64,000 nucleotides of DNA from Paraburkholderia sp. NMBU_R16 (GCF_013282575.1 NZ_JAAAYE010000006.1:89383-153382); one strand, 5' to 3'; positions 45,575 through 55,022 are shown, counted from the stretch's first letter. The notes: generated by a model from the letters alone, not told the origin. Numbers and translations: made by a program.

Positions 45575-45609
45575 CTTTCGCGGTTTTTCGTAGGGAAACG
45601 GCAGATCGC

Positions 45610-45670
45610 TTCGTGTTTGATTCGATTTCTTCGCATCGCAGCCGCGCGCCCGCAGGCGCTTCGATACCGT
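45610..45670 (+). promoter_or_regulatory. hrpII box and -10 of the sctU-hpaB operon
   Basis: TTCG at 45610-45613 and 45630-45633 are separated by 16 bases. TACCGT at 45665-45670 follows after exactly 31 bases, 77 bases before the sctU start. It is divergent from the hrpB1 box, with 35 bases between the two. Confidence 0.85.
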
Positions 45671-45746
45671 CGGAGATTCGAGAATCCCCCTGAATCCGGT
45701 AACGCACCGGAACGGCCGGATTGCAGCCTTTTGCCGGATTGCAGCA

Positions 45747-46835
45747 ATGAGCGAAGAAAAGACCGAGCAGCCAACCGAAAAAAAGCTGCGCGATGCCCGA
45801 AAGGATGGCGATACCTCGAAAAGTACCGATCTCGTCGAGGCCGTCATCATGGCAGCCGTGATTGGCGTACTGGTGTTCGCCGGGAGCAGTTTCGCGGGCG
45901 CGTGTCGAGCCATCGTCGATGCGGCTCAGAACTTCGTGCGCGGCGACCATGCACTGCCCGAACTCTACGCAAGCTTGCTGACGATCGGGATACAGTTCGC
46001 GATCGTCATCGTCCCATGCGTCGCCGCGGCTGGCATCGGTGCCGTCGCGGGGCTGGCACCGCAAGTCGGGTTCGAGATCGCAACGAAGCCGGCCGTGCCC
46101 GACCTGAACCGCATCAACGTTGCCGAGGGGCTCAAACGCATCTTCACTTGGCGCACGCTCATCGAGCTCGGCAAGATGATACTCAAAGCGCTCGTGATCG
46201 GCTCTGTGATGTGGTTTACGATCGTGCGGATGCTGCCGCTCGTCGTCGGCTCGCTCTATCAGCCGTTGCCGCAGCTGTCAGTCATGTTCTGGAGCCTTTT
46301 GCTCAAGCTCTTCGGCGTCGCCACACTCATCTTCGTCATCATCGGTGCTGTGGACGTCAAGCTGCAGCAAGTGATGTTCATGCGCAAAATGCGTATGTCG
46401 AAAGACGAGATCAAGCGCGAGCACAAAGACCAGGAAGGCGACCCGCGGATCAAGAGCGAACGCAAACGGCTCGCGCGCGACCTCGTGATGAACGCCGCTC
46501 CGCAACAACGCGTCGGGCTTGCAAACGCGTTGATCGTCAACCCGACACATTACGCCGTTGCCGTCCGTTACGCGCCCGAGGAGCATCCGCTGCCGCTCGT
46601 CACCGCGAAGGGTATGGACGAATCCGCGGCGCAGTTGCGCCGTTTTGCACAGGAGGCCAATGTACCGATCATCGGCAATCCGCCCGTCGCGCGCGCGCTT
46701 TACAAGGTCGGCCTCGACGAACCGATTCCGGAAGAACTCTTCGAAACCGTTGCCACGATCCTGCGGTGGATCGACTCGATCGGCGCGAAGGCGGATCGGC
46801 CGCCGGGCCCGAGTCCGGCATCGACTCTTCATTGA
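45747..46835 (+). CDS. sctU: T3SS export gate switch protein SctU (HrcU)
   Basis: This 362-residue protein has four hydrophobic helices in the N-terminal half and a cytoplasmic C-terminal domain with the autocleavage motif NPTH at residues 265-268 (LIVNPTHYAVAVRY). It starts MSEEKTEQPTEKKLRDARKDG, which is diagnostic. It controls the switch from early to late substrates together with SctP. It is the first gene of the plus-strand operon. Confidence 0.97.
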   Translation: MSEEKTEQPTEKKLRDARKDGDTSKSTDLVEAVIMAAVIGVLVFAGSSFAGACRAIVDAAQNFVRGDHALPELYASLLTIGIQFAIVIVPCVAAAGIGAVAGLAPQVGFEIATKPAVPDLNRINVAEGLKRIFTWRTLIELGKMILKALVIGSVMWFTIVRMLPLVVGSLYQPLPQLSVMFWSLLLKLFGVATLIFVIIGAVDVKLQQVMFMRKMRMSKDEIKREHKDQEGDPRIKSERKRLARDLVMNAAPQQRVGLANALIVNPTHYAVAVRYAPEEHPLPLVTAKGMDESAAQLRRFAQEANVPIIGNPPVARALYKVGLDEPIPEELFETVATILRWIDSIGAKADRPPGPSPASTLH

Positions 46836-46904
46836 GATCATGGTCCCGATCGCGTCCGGCGCATTGCCGGAGTTCAATGTTTCACTGATTCGTATTGCCA
46901 AGGG

Positions 46905-48998
46905 ATGGTCGATATGCTGAAGGCGTTAAAGATTCCGGCAAGCGGCGAAATCGGCATCGTGGTCCTGGTGGTGGCGATCATCTCGCTCATGATCCTGCCG
47001 CTTCCGCCCAGCATCATCGACATCCTGCTCGGGCTCAACATCGCCATCAGTGTCACGTTGTTGATGGTCACGATGTACGTGCCGAACGTGGTTTCCCTTT
47101 CCGTGTTTCCATCGCTGCTGCTTTTCACGACGCTCTATCGGTTGTCGCTGAATATCGCGTCGACGAAGTCAATCTTGCTGCACGCCAATGCCGGGCACAT
47201 CATCGATAGCTTCGGACAGCTTGTGGTCGGCGGCAATCTGGTGGTCGGGCTCGTCGTATTTCTCATCATCACCACCGTACAGTTCATTGTCATCGCGAAA
47301 GGCTCGGAGCGCGTTGCGGAAGTGGGCGCGCGGTTTACGCTCGATGCGCTGCCCGGAAAGCAAATGAGTATCGACGCGGACTTGCGCGCGAACCTGCTGA
47401 CGCCCGAGGAAGCACGCCGCAAACGCGCCACGCTCGCCGTGGAAAGCCAACTGCACGGCGGCATGGATGGCGCCATGAAGTTCGTGAAGGGCGATGCGAT
47501 CGCCGGGCTCATCATCACCATGGTCAATATCGTGGCCGGGATTGCAATCGGCATCGCCTATCACGGCATGAGCGCGGGCGAGGCGGCGAACCGCTTTTCG
47601 ATCCTGTCCGTCGGCGATGCGATGGTCTCGCAGATTCCGTCGTTACTGCTTTCGGTCGCGGCCGGCGTCATGATCACACGCGTGGCCGACGATCGCGATT
47701 CGAAGCCGCAATCGCTTGGAAACGAAATCGGCAAGCAACTTTCCGCAAGCTCGCGCGCCCTGTACTTCGCCGCGTTGCTGCTGATCGGTTTCGCCGCCGT
47801 GCCCGGTTTTCCCACCACGCTCTTCCTCATACTGTCGGCCACGCTGGCGTTTTGCGGTTATCGACTCAGCAAACAGGAACCGTCGTCGACTTCCCACGGC
47901 AGCGAAACCGTGAGCGCGATGCAGCGCGCAGGCGCCAAAATCGACGTCCCTGCGATCCTGACGCGCGCGCCGCAGTTCGCTTGCCCGCTCGGCGTGAGAA
48001 TCGCGCCCGATCTGGTGCCCCGGCTTTCGACGTCGGCACTCGAAAAATCATTCGACGCGGAACGCGAAAAACTACAGGAATTCCTCGGGCTGCCGTTTCC
48101 CGGCATCACGATGTGGACAAGCGATACCCTGCCGGCGGCAACGTGCGAACTCTTGATGCACGACGTGCCGTATTGCTCGTTCGAATTGCCGCCTGGCAAG
48201 GTCATGATCGCGGACTCGGTTACGAACGATGCGGCCCTTCTCGCCACACCGGAGGTCTCGCAGTTGCTCGATCGCTGCGAAAAGCGCGGCGCAATCGACT
48301 CTGGGCCTGGGCCGAGCTACTGGATCGACGAGAAATCCGTGCCGCCCAAGGTGGCGTCCTGGCGCGTGGAACAAGTGATCGCGCACGCTTCGATCGCCAT
48401 GCTGCGCCGACACGCGTCGCTTTTTCTCGGCATTCAGGAAGTGCAGTGGATCCTCGAGCAGCAAAACGCCGAATATCCGGGACTCGTCGCCGAAGTACAG
48501 AAGGTGCTGCCGCCTCAGCGGATTGCCGACGTGTTGCGGCGTTTGCTCGAGGAGCAGATTTCGATCCGCAGCATGCGCAGCATTCTCGAAAGCCTGATCG
48601 TCTGGGGTGCGAAGGAAAAAGACATGCTGATGCTCACCGAGTACGTGCGGGGCGACCTCGCGCGCATGCTCGCGCATCGGGCCGCCGCAGGCGCAAAGCA
48701 GCTTCCGGCCGTACTGCTCGATCTGCCCGTCGAGCAGCACATCCGGCAGGCGATCAAGCAGACGCCGACAGGTAACTTCCTCGCGCTGCCGCCGGACGAG
48801 GTCAACTATCTGATCGATAAAATCCAGTCCTTCGTGGGCGACGTACCGCGGGAAGGTGTGGCACTCGTCACCTCGATGGATATTCGCCGCTATGTGCGAA
48901 GGATGATCGAGGCCCGGCTCGGGTGGCTTTCGGTCTATTCGTTTCAGGAACTCGGCGATCATGTCGAGCTCAAGCCGGTTGGCCGTGTGACGGTCTGA
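46905..48998 (+). CDS. sctV: T3SS export gate protein SctV (HrcV)
   Basis: This ~697-residue protein forms the nonameric export gate. The N-terminal half has about eight membrane helices with the FHIPEP-family core (VVFLIITTVQFIVIAKGSERVAEVGARFTLDALPGKQMSIDADLRANL), and the C-terminal cytoplasmic domain runs from ~345. ATG 46905 and the in-frame ATG 46914 (nine bases after AAGGG) are both possible starts. Confidence 0.97.
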   Translation: MVDMLKALKIPASGEIGIVVLVVAIISLMILPLPPSIIDILLGLNIAISVTLLMVTMYVPNVVSLSVFPSLLLFTTLYRLSLNIASTKSILLHANAGHIIDSFGQLVVGGNLVVGLVVFLIITTVQFIVIAKGSERVAEVGARFTLDALPGKQMSIDADLRANLLTPEEARRKRATLAVESQLHGGMDGAMKFVKGDAIAGLIITMVNIVAGIAIGIAYHGMSAGEAANRFSILSVGDAMVSQIPSLLLSVAAGVMITRVADDRDSKPQSLGNEIGKQLSASSRALYFAALLLIGFAAVPGFPTTLFLILSATLAFCGYRLSKQEPSSTSHGSETVSAMQRAGAKIDVPAILTRAPQFACPLGVRIAPDLVPRLSTSALEKSFDAEREKLQEFLGLPFPGITMWTSDTLPAATCELLMHDVPYCSFELPPGKVMIADSVTNDAALLATPEVSQLLDRCEKRGAIDSGPGPSYWIDEKSVPPKVASWRVEQVIAHASIAMLRRHASLFLGIQEVQWILEQQNAEYPGLVAEVQKVLPPQRIADVLRRLLEEQISIRSMRSILESLIVWGAKEKDMLMLTEYVRGDLARMLAHRAAAGAKQLPAVLLDLPVEQHIRQAIKQTPTGNFLALPPDEVNYLIDKIQSFVGDVPREGVALVTSMDIRRYVRRMIEARLGWLSVYSFQELGDHVELKPVGRVTV

Positions 48999-49017
48999 TC
49001 GGTAGCACGCCCACGCG

Positions 49018-49668
49018 ATGCCTATCATCGAATCCCGCCCGCTGCGCATCATCGCGGCTCAGCTCGAAGCGCGCGAGCGTGCCGAGCGCAGCAACTCCCG
49101 CCGCTTCGACTATGCCGCGCTCGCACGCCGCGCGCGCGAGCGGCCGGGCCACGTCGAGGCGAGCGACGGCGATGCGTCGGGCTCGCACCGCGACCCGGGA
49201 ACCGATCAGCGCTCGCCGGTCATTGCTGACGCCATGAACGAAGACGCGGGCAGATCCGAGGATGAGACGCTCGAACTGGGCGAAGACGAACCGGGGAGTA
49301 CGCGTCCCGAGCTGTCCAACCGCATTTCGCGCGCGACGCTGCCCATCGTCGACGCGATGTACCGGACCCAGGGACAGTTTCTTAAGCTCGCGGCGACGCT
49401 GGCCACGGAGGTCGCCGCGTTTTGCGGCGATCCATCGATCGCCGCCAATGGCAATTGGGAAGTCCAACTGCCGCTCGATCGCAAAATCGTTCCGGACACG
49501 ACTTTGTACCTCTCTCTTTCGCCTTTCCATCTTTCGCTTCGTTTCGATACCCAAAGCGCACGTTCCAGGCAGTTACTCTTGGATCACAGCACGCTTATCC
49601 AGCGCGAGCTGGACTCACTGCTGCGAGCATGGAACGCTGCGCGCGACATCGAGCTGACGGTCTGGTAA
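49018..49668 (+). CDS. sctP: T3SS substrate-specificity switch protein SctP (HpaC/HrpP)
   Basis: This 216-residue protein has a variable charged N-terminal half and a conserved-looking C-terminal domain (WEVQLPLDRKIVPDTTLYLSLSPFHLSLRFDTQSARSRQLLLDHSTLIQRELDSLL) as in HrpP/HpaC proteins, which act with SctU to switch substrates. The gap to sctV is 19 bases. Confidence 0.85.
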   Translation: MPIIESRPLRIIAAQLEARERAERSNSRRFDYAALARRARERPGHVEASDGDASGSHRDPGTDQRSPVIADAMNEDAGRSEDETLELGEDEPGSTRPELSNRISRATLPIVDAMYRTQGQFLKLAATLATEVAAFCGDPSIAANGNWEVQLPLDRKIVPDTTLYLSLSPFHLSLRFDTQSARSRQLLLDHSTLIQRELDSLLRAWNAARDIELTVW

Positions 49669-49716
49669 CCCGCGTCTTGCACACCCGAACATTCATTCGA
49701 CCGCTGAAACCAACGT

Positions 49717-50982
49717 ATGGGCTTTCCGATCGCTGAGATGCCGGGCATCGATCCCGCAGAAAACCGCGGGGCCACCCATGCCGAAAAATTGCAGGTTCCA
49801 TTCTCGGACGCGGCCGTGCCGATCGGGACGCTGGCGTTGCCAGCCGTCGAGCCCGATGCCGCCCGTATGGCAAGGATCGTCTTCGATTTGCGTACGATGT
49901 CCGTGCTGCGGCGCTTGCCGGAAGTCGAGGCTTGGCAAGCCGGGCTCGCGGACGACGCAGCTATTGCTCGCCCGGCATTCGAGGATCCCGGTGTGATCGA
50001 ATTGGCCCACGCGCGCGGTACCGGGCTGCTGACAATCGATCTTGCCGCCTACCCTTCTCTTCAAATTGCAGCGTGGCCCCACGACGCCGCGGCACCGCCG
50101 CCCGACGCGGAGCGCGCGTTGCGCGTTGCCGTCGCAGGCGTGCTGCTCGAGCCTTTGTTGAAGCGACTGGCGATCGCCGGTCTCGGCGAGTTGCGCGTCG
50201 TACGCGTGCTGCGCGGCGTACCCGGCACCGGCAACCGTGCAGCCAGTGCGCCGGTCATGCTGTCGTTCACGATCGAAGGCCGTAAGCACACGGCCGAAGT
50301 ACGCGTCGACGAGCCGCTGCTGGACACACTGGAATCATTGCGCGCCGCACAGCGCATTTGCTCGACGTGGTCAGGGAGTTCGTCGCTCGACTCGTCGGGC
50401 GACAGCGCGACACCGTACGCTCACCATCTCGTGCCTGGCCGCCTCGTGCTAGGGGCTCGTCGCCTGCCGGTGCAAACGCTGCATGCTCTCGCTCCCGGCG
50501 ATGTGCTCTTGCGCTCGCTGGCCAGTTCTCTTTCCTCGCTCGTCGGCGATGCGGCTAACACAGCCAAAGCAAAGGCCACCGCCGTTGCCGCCTGGGGCAC
50601 CCCTGGCCTCGTCCGCATGCATGTCCCGGTGACGATCGACGGGCTTAAACTTTTAGTCATGAAGGAGCCGACCATGACCGATGAGGTGGATCCGACCCGA
50701 ACGGGCGAGACGCTCCCGAGCGATCAGCCGGACGATGGGATCGACATTGGCGAACTGGACCTGCCGGTGCAATTCGAAGTCGACACGATTGCGCTTCCGC
50801 TTTCGCAGCTGTGCGCACTCCGACCCGGTTATGTACTCGAGCTGCAAACGCCGGTCGCAGACGCCCAGTTGAAGCTGGTCGCACATGGCCAGACGATCGG
50901 TTTCGGGGAACTCGTGACCGTGGGCGATCATCTTGGTGTACGAATTCTGAGGATGGCACACGGCGATGGTCCAGTTCAATGA
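49717..50982 (+). CDS. sctQ: T3SS C-ring protein SctQ (HrcQ)
   Basis: This 421-residue cytoplasmic-ring protein has a variable N-terminal ~300 residues and two SpoA-like domains. The second is GELDLPVQFEVDTIALPLSQLCALRPGYVLELQTPVADAQLKLVAHGQTIGFGELVTVGDHLGVRIL. It is a single fused protein rather than the split HrcQa/HrcQb of Pseudomonas syringae, but see the internal start at 50674. It overlaps sctR by 17 bases. Confidence 0.94.
   Translation: MGFPIAEMPGIDPAENRGATHAEKLQVPFSDAAVPIGTLALPAVEPDAARMARIVFDLRTMSVLRRLPEVEAWQAGLADDAAIARPAFEDPGVIELAHARGTGLLTIDLAAYPSLQIAAWPHDAAAPPPDAERALRVAVAGVLLEPLLKRLAIAGLGELRVVRVLRGVPGTGNRAASAPVMLSFTIEGRKHTAEVRVDEPLLDTLESLRAAQRICSTWSGSSSLDSSGDSATPYAHHLVPGRLVLGARRLPVQTLHALAPGDVLLRSLASSLSSLVGDAANTAKAKATAVAAWGTPGLVRMHVPVTIDGLKLLVMKEPTMTDEVDPTRTGETLPSDQPDDGIDIGELDLPVQFEVDTIALPLSQLCALRPGYVLELQTPVADAQLKLVAHGQTIGFGELVTVGDHLGVRILRMAHGDGPVQ
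50674..50982 (+). CDS. Probable internally initiated SctQ C-terminal fragment
   Basis: Inside sctQ and in frame, ATG 50674 is preceded by AAGGAG (50662-50667) with a six-base gap, the best ribosome site in the operon. It would give a 102-residue protein containing the whole second SpoA domain. In other T3SS (for example Yersinia YscQ-C) an internal start makes exactly such a subunit, which assembles with full-length SctQ. Confidence 0.65.
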   Translation: MTDEVDPTRTGETLPSDQPDDGIDIGELDLPVQFEVDTIALPLSQLCALRPGYVLELQTPVADAQLKLVAHGQTIGFGELVTVGDHLGVRILRMAHGDGPVQ

Positions 50983-51616
50983 CTTGACCGGGCTGCTGAT
51001 CGTCATCCTGGCGATCAGCCTCCTACCCTTCGTCGCGATGGTGGTCACCTCGTATGCCAAGATCGTCGTCGTGTTCGGCTTGCTGCGCAACGCGTTCGGC
51101 GTGCAGCAGGTTCCACCGAACATGGTGCTCAACGGCATCGCGATACTCGTCTCCCTCTACGTGATGGCGCCGGTAGGCATGAGCGCGTTGCAGTCGCTGC
51201 AGAGCCAGACCATCTCGTCGCAATCCACGCAGGCGGTCATTCAGGTATTCGGAGCCGCGCGTGAACCGTTCAGAACCTTTCTCAGCAAGCATGCGAATGA
51301 GCGCGAAAAGCGCTTTTTCATGCGCTCGGCGAGCGTCGTCTGGCCGAAGGAGATGGCAAGCAGCCTGAAAGAGACGGACCTCATCGTGCTTGCGCCGGCA
51401 TTCACCCTGACCGAGCTGACCGATGCCTTCAAGATCGGATTTCTGCTCTACATCGCGTTTATCGTCATCGATCTCATCATCGCCAACATTCTGCTCGCGA
51501 TGGGGCTCAACCAAGTGACGCCGACGAACATCGCGATCCCGTTCAAACTGCTGCTGTTCGTCGTCATGGACGGCTGGTCCACCCTCGTGCACGGGCTGGT
51601 GATGACCTACCGGTAG
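50966..51616 (+). CDS. sctR: T3SS export apparatus protein SctR (HrcR)
   Basis: This 216-residue FliP-family membrane protein has typical segments: LLPFVAMVVTSYAKIVVVFGLLRNAFGVQQVPPNMVLNGIAILVSLYVM, APAFTLTELTDAFKIGFLLYIAFIVIDLIIANILLAMGLNQVTP and PFKLLLFVVMDGWSTLVHGLV. It forms the export gate core with SctS and SctT. Confidence 0.97.
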   Translation: MVQFNDLTGLLIVILAISLLPFVAMVVTSYAKIVVVFGLLRNAFGVQQVPPNMVLNGIAILVSLYVMAPVGMSALQSLQSQTISSQSTQAVIQVFGAAREPFRTFLSKHANEREKRFFMRSASVVWPKEMASSLKETDLIVLAPAFTLTELTDAFKIGFLLYIAFIVIDLIIANILLAMGLNQVTPTNIAIPFKLLLFVVMDGWSTLVHGLVMTYR

Positions 51617-51650
51617 CGCCCGCTCGTCCCAATGTCATGGAATTCTGAGC

Positions 51651-51914
51651 ATGGAAATCGATACGCTGGTTCGAATGACAACGCAGGGCATGCTGCTGTG
51701 TCTCTATATTTCTCTGCCGATCGTCATCGTGGCGGCGCTCGTCGGTCTGGGCGTCTCATTCTTGCAGGCTATTACGTCGATGCAGGACCAGACCTTGTCG
51801 CACGCGGTAAAGCTGATTGCCGTGATGCTCGCGATCGTCATCATGGCACCGTTTTCGTCGGCGGCACTGCTGCATTTCGCCAATGAAGTGATGCGAACGG
51901 CCGTTCCGCTATGA
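51651..51914 (+). CDS. sctS: T3SS export apparatus protein SctS (HrcS)
   Basis: This 87-residue FliQ-family protein has two membrane helices (MLLCLYISLPIVIVAALVGLGVSFLQAITSMQDQTL, then VKLIAVMLAIVIMAPFSSAALLHFANEV). The stop overlaps the next start (ATGA at 51911-51914). Confidence 0.96.
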   Translation: MEIDTLVRMTTQGMLLCLYISLPIVIVAALVGLGVSFLQAITSMQDQTLSHAVKLIAVMLAIVIMAPFSSAALLHFANEVMRTAVPL

Positions 51915-52867
51915 CACGCATTCCCGGCACGCCCGTCGAATTGACGTTCTCTACGCCGTCGACTAGCGACAACGGTCCGGCCGCCGGCAACCCGGCCGGC
52001 GGGTTCCGCACGTCGGAGTACCTGGGCGCGCGATGGTGCTATGGCAGCACGGAAGCGAATCGGCCGAGGGGCTCGCTGCCGGCCCGCCAGCTTGCCAAAA
52101 TTGCGGCGAGGCTTGCCGCACTGAGGCGGCGAATCGCGGCACGCCGTCAGCGCCGCGGGGCGCACGGTGCGGGCGGCGACGACGAGTTCGACGACGGCTT
52201 CAACGACGGCCTGCATCACGAGGATCGCCGCGCGGAAGCAGGCAGCGGGACAAACGGCGGCAGCGGCGGCTCGGGCGGACAGTCTCATCAGGACGAACAT
52301 GGCGGGTCGTGGTCGGGCGATCCGTCACCCAAGGTCGACATCAAGCCACGCAACATCGCTCCGGTGCGCGAACCGGGATCTGGCGCGCTTGCCGCTCGCA
52401 TAACGGCCGAGGGTCGGGATACCGTCAAGCACGAGCAGCTTGCGGACGACTGGCTTGCCGGCCTGTTCTCGCAACGCGAGAAGCTCGCGGCCGATCCCAA
52501 CTACCGCCCGGACGCCGAATACCTCGCCGCGCTGCTCGACCTCCTGATCGCGAAGCAGCACATCGGGCCGCTCAAACCGCAGGGCGTCGCGGCCTGGTGG
52601 GGAAAATTGAAGGCGCTGCCGCCCGTGGATCGGCTGAATTCATCGTCCGTTGAAAAATCCGCTGCCGGCACGGGCGGTTCGTCCCTGCCTGCCAACCAAC
52701 GGGAACTCACGGGCCTCGAAAGCTTCAACGCGTTACTGCCGCTGAAAGCATTGGAGTTCGACAAAAAATTGCTTCCCGCAAAAGCCGACCGGGCGATCAA
52801 TACGGTCAAGACGCAGCACAACGCGACGCTGGCGCGGCAGATCTCCATCGGCCTGAACAAGCGCTGA
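51911..52867 (+). CDS. HpaA-like T3SS export-control protein (by position)
   Basis: This 318-residue protein has a Thr/Ser/Pro-rich N-terminus, an Arg-rich helix (LARLAALRRRIAARRQRRGAHG type, ~65-90), an acidic then Gly/Ser-rich linker, and a helical C-terminal half ending TLARQISIGLNKR. No motif names it, but the slot between sctS and sctD is where Xanthomonas has hpaA (hrpV in Ralstonia), a secreted regulator that partners HpaB. A basic patch and a C-terminal leucine-rich region are compatible with HpaA. Confidence 0.62.
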   Translation: MTRIPGTPVELTFSTPSTSDNGPAAGNPAGGFRTSEYLGARWCYGSTEANRPRGSLPARQLAKIAARLAALRRRIAARRQRRGAHGAGGDDEFDDGFNDGLHHEDRRAEAGSGTNGGSGGSGGQSHQDEHGGSWSGDPSPKVDIKPRNIAPVREPGSGALAARITAEGRDTVKHEQLADDWLAGLFSQREKLAADPNYRPDAEYLAALLDLLIAKQHIGPLKPQGVAAWWGKLKALPPVDRLNSSSVEKSAAGTGGSSLPANQRELTGLESFNALLPLKALEFDKKLLPAKADRAINTVKTQHNATLARQISIGLNKR

Positions 52868-53013
52868 AAAGCGCAAGATGCGCATGCGCACAAATTCGGA
52901 TATTCGCAGTCCGCTTCGCATGGCGCCCTCCATGGTGACCCAACACGATTAGAGTATGACGACGGCTGGCGCGGCATCCGCGCGCTGCCTTACGGGAAAC
53001 CACTGTCCGCCAT

Positions 53014-54414
53014 ATGACGAAACTGCTGCGTATTCTGACTGGCATGCATGCGGGCGCCGAATTGCGGCTGGGCGAGGGTGTATACCGCGTAAGTGCCGAC
53101 GACGATGCGGACATCCGAATTTCGGATTGGCGCGGCGAGGATGTGCAGCTTGCCGTCGACGCGACGGGCGTGGTCACCGCCCGCAGCATGGTGCGAGAGC
53201 CCGAGCTGGCGACGCCCGAGGGCGCGGGGGGCGTGCCGAATTCGCCCGAGGGCGGACAGGGAGCGGCCGCGGCGATCGGTTCGGCACCCGAAACCGAGCC
53301 GCTGCCCGACCCCGGTACCGTATTTCTCATCGACTTCGTCCCAATGCAGTTCGGCGACACCGTGCTGTGCATCGGCCCGGCCGATGTCGTCTGGCCCACC
53401 GATCTCGAGCTTTTGTCGACGTTGCTTGCCAAGCCCGAGGAAGAGGTGCGCAGCCGAACGGAGTCATCGAGCCGGCGCAAGCTGGTCGGCATCGTGCTCG
53501 GCTGCTCGATGCTCGGCGCGATCATCGTGATCGGCTCCGTGCTGATCACCATGGCGGTCAGCCGTGCGGCACCGCACGACCCGGCCAACATCGCGCAGCG
53601 AGTGAACGAGGAGCTGGCGTCGGCCCATATGCGGGAGTTGCACGCACGCGTTCAAGGCTCCCGCGTCGTAGTAACCGGCATCGTGCCGACGGCCGACGAC
53701 GATATCACGGTGCGCAACCTGTTGGCCCGCCTGGCTCCGAATGCAGTCGTGCGGCAGTACGACGTTGCTCAGATCGATGTGCGCAACCTCGAGGAATCGC
53801 TCAATACGCCGGGGTTGCAAGTGAAGTATGCAGGACATGGCGTTTTCGATATCGAAGGTGCGGTTCAGAATCCGCGCGACATCGATACGCGCCTCACCCG
53901 GATGCGCCATGACTTGAGCCCGAACATCAAGCAGCTACGGGTCCAGGTCACACAATCCGAGGACCACATGCCGACGCCGGAGGCGTTCTCGGAACTCATG
54001 AATGCCGACGGCGTGCGTTACGCGCAAACGCCGGACGGCGTGAAGCACATATTCGTGTCGCCCGGTGACGACGATGCGTCTGCCGTTCAAGCGGATAGCG
54101 TCGACGGTGCATCCGCCGCGCTCGCCGCTGCTTCAGGTGCCGCCGCATCCTCGCCCGTTGCGGCGGCACCCGGCGCAGATGGTACATCCGGCGGCGCTGG
54201 CGCATCGAGCGCAGCGGCGACGACGAGCGCGACGCCAGCGCCCGCGTCCGGCTCGGTTGCCGCGGGTGCTGCGGGTCTTCCCGCGGCGTCCGCCGCGCCC
54301 CTCGCGCCAACTGCCGCCGCCGCATCGTCTCGAGCGTCCGGCGCGGCAACGCATGAAGCGAAACCTGCGCAGATTCCGGCGCCCAAGCCGGCTTATCTGC
54401 CGTTGCCGAGATGA
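53014..54414 (+). CDS. sctD: T3SS inner-ring protein SctD (HrpD5/HrpW type)
   Basis: The protein has 466 residues. An N-terminal FHA-like domain (LLRILTGMHAGAELRLGEGVYRVSADDDADIRISDW) carries a Pro/Glu/Gly insert. One membrane helix lies at ~160-185 (GIVLGCSMLGAIIVIGSVLITMAV). Periplasmic ring modules follow (VVVTGIVPTADDDITVRNLLARLAPNA). A ~100-residue Ala/Ser/Pro-rich C-terminal tail is unusual in length. It forms the larger inner-membrane ring with SctJ. Confidence 0.9.
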   Translation: MTKLLRILTGMHAGAELRLGEGVYRVSADDDADIRISDWRGEDVQLAVDATGVVTARSMVREPELATPEGAGGVPNSPEGGQGAAAAIGSAPETEPLPDPGTVFLIDFVPMQFGDTVLCIGPADVVWPTDLELLSTLLAKPEEEVRSRTESSSRRKLVGIVLGCSMLGAIIVIGSVLITMAVSRAAPHDPANIAQRVNEELASAHMRELHARVQGSRVVVTGIVPTADDDITVRNLLARLAPNAVVRQYDVAQIDVRNLEESLNTPGLQVKYAGHGVFDIEGAVQNPRDIDTRLTRMRHDLSPNIKQLRVQVTQSEDHMPTPEAFSELMNADGVRYAQTPDGVKHIFVSPGDDDASAVQADSVDGASAALAAASGAAASSPVAAAPGADGTSGGAGASSAAATTSATPAPASGSVAAGAAGLPAASAAPLAPTAAAASSRASGAATHEAKPAQIPAPKPAYLPLPR

Positions 54415-54436
54415 ACTCTTTATTGGGAGCGACAAA

Positions 54437-54685
54437 ATGTACGAGCCGATCGAAGCCTGTGCTACCGACTTCAACGAATTTCAGAGAATTCTCGCGGACC
54501 CGGGCCAAGCGAGTTCGGAACGCATCGAGGCCATCCGCGTCGCACTGGTGGCAACGGCTGACAATATCAGCAAGGAAGTGGGATCGGACGAAATCGAGCG
54601 CAACCACCTGGCCCAGTTGTACCGCGGCATGTTGGCCGCTAGCCGGATCGTCGGGCATTTGCAGGAAAAACGTGGCGCGGCTTGA
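54437..54685 (+). CDS. HrpD6-like small T3SS protein
   Basis: This 82-residue, all-helical, acidic protein has GGGAG seven bases upstream. Size and position, right after sctD and before the pilin-like gene, match hrpD6 of Xanthomonas and hrpX of Ralstonia, small regulators or assembly factors of the T3SS. Sequence similarity could not be tested. Confidence 0.68.
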   Translation: MYEPIEACATDFNEFQRILADPGQASSERIEAIRVALVATADNISKEVGSDEIERNHLAQLYRGMLAASRIVGHLQEKRGAA

Positions 54686-54815
54686 CACTGTCGCAGTCAC
54701 TCCCGCGCGCGCCTCATCGGCGTGAGCGGGTAGAGGCTCGCCTGCAAACGCGGCGATTTCGATCCCGCGCGTTGGGGCGGCAATTCGTGTCACTTTTTAT
54801 AAAGGAGTATCCGTT

Positions 54816-55022
54816 ATGTCGATCATGGACACTGGAGCAACCGTTGGGACCGGCATGGATGCCGCTGGCGCCCTTGGAAAGATGGAAGCTATGACGCAAA
54901 CGACCATGGCCATGCAAACCGGCGCAGCGGTCATGTCGGCCAAGAAGGAGATCAACGCTACAGTGGACCAAACGGTCCACGACGTAGCGAGCAACGCGAA
55001 GAATCTCGCCCGCGCCGGCTGA
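54816..55022 (+). CDS. Hrp pilin-like small protein (HrpE/HrpY position)
   Basis: This 68-residue Met/Ala/Thr-rich protein has a Gly-rich N-terminus and helical C-terminus (GAAVMSAKKEINATVDQTVHDVASNAKNLARAG), the general build of Hrp pilus subunits. It has a strong AAGGAG nine bases before ATG, fitting a highly made product. It sits between hrpD6-like and hpaB genes where Xanthomonas carries the pilin hrpE. It is shorter than HrpE (93) or HrpY (83), so the identity is not certain. Confidence 0.65.
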   Translation: MSIMDTGATVGTGMDAAGALGKMEAMTQTTMAMQTGAAVMSAKKEINATVDQTVHDVASNAKNLARAG

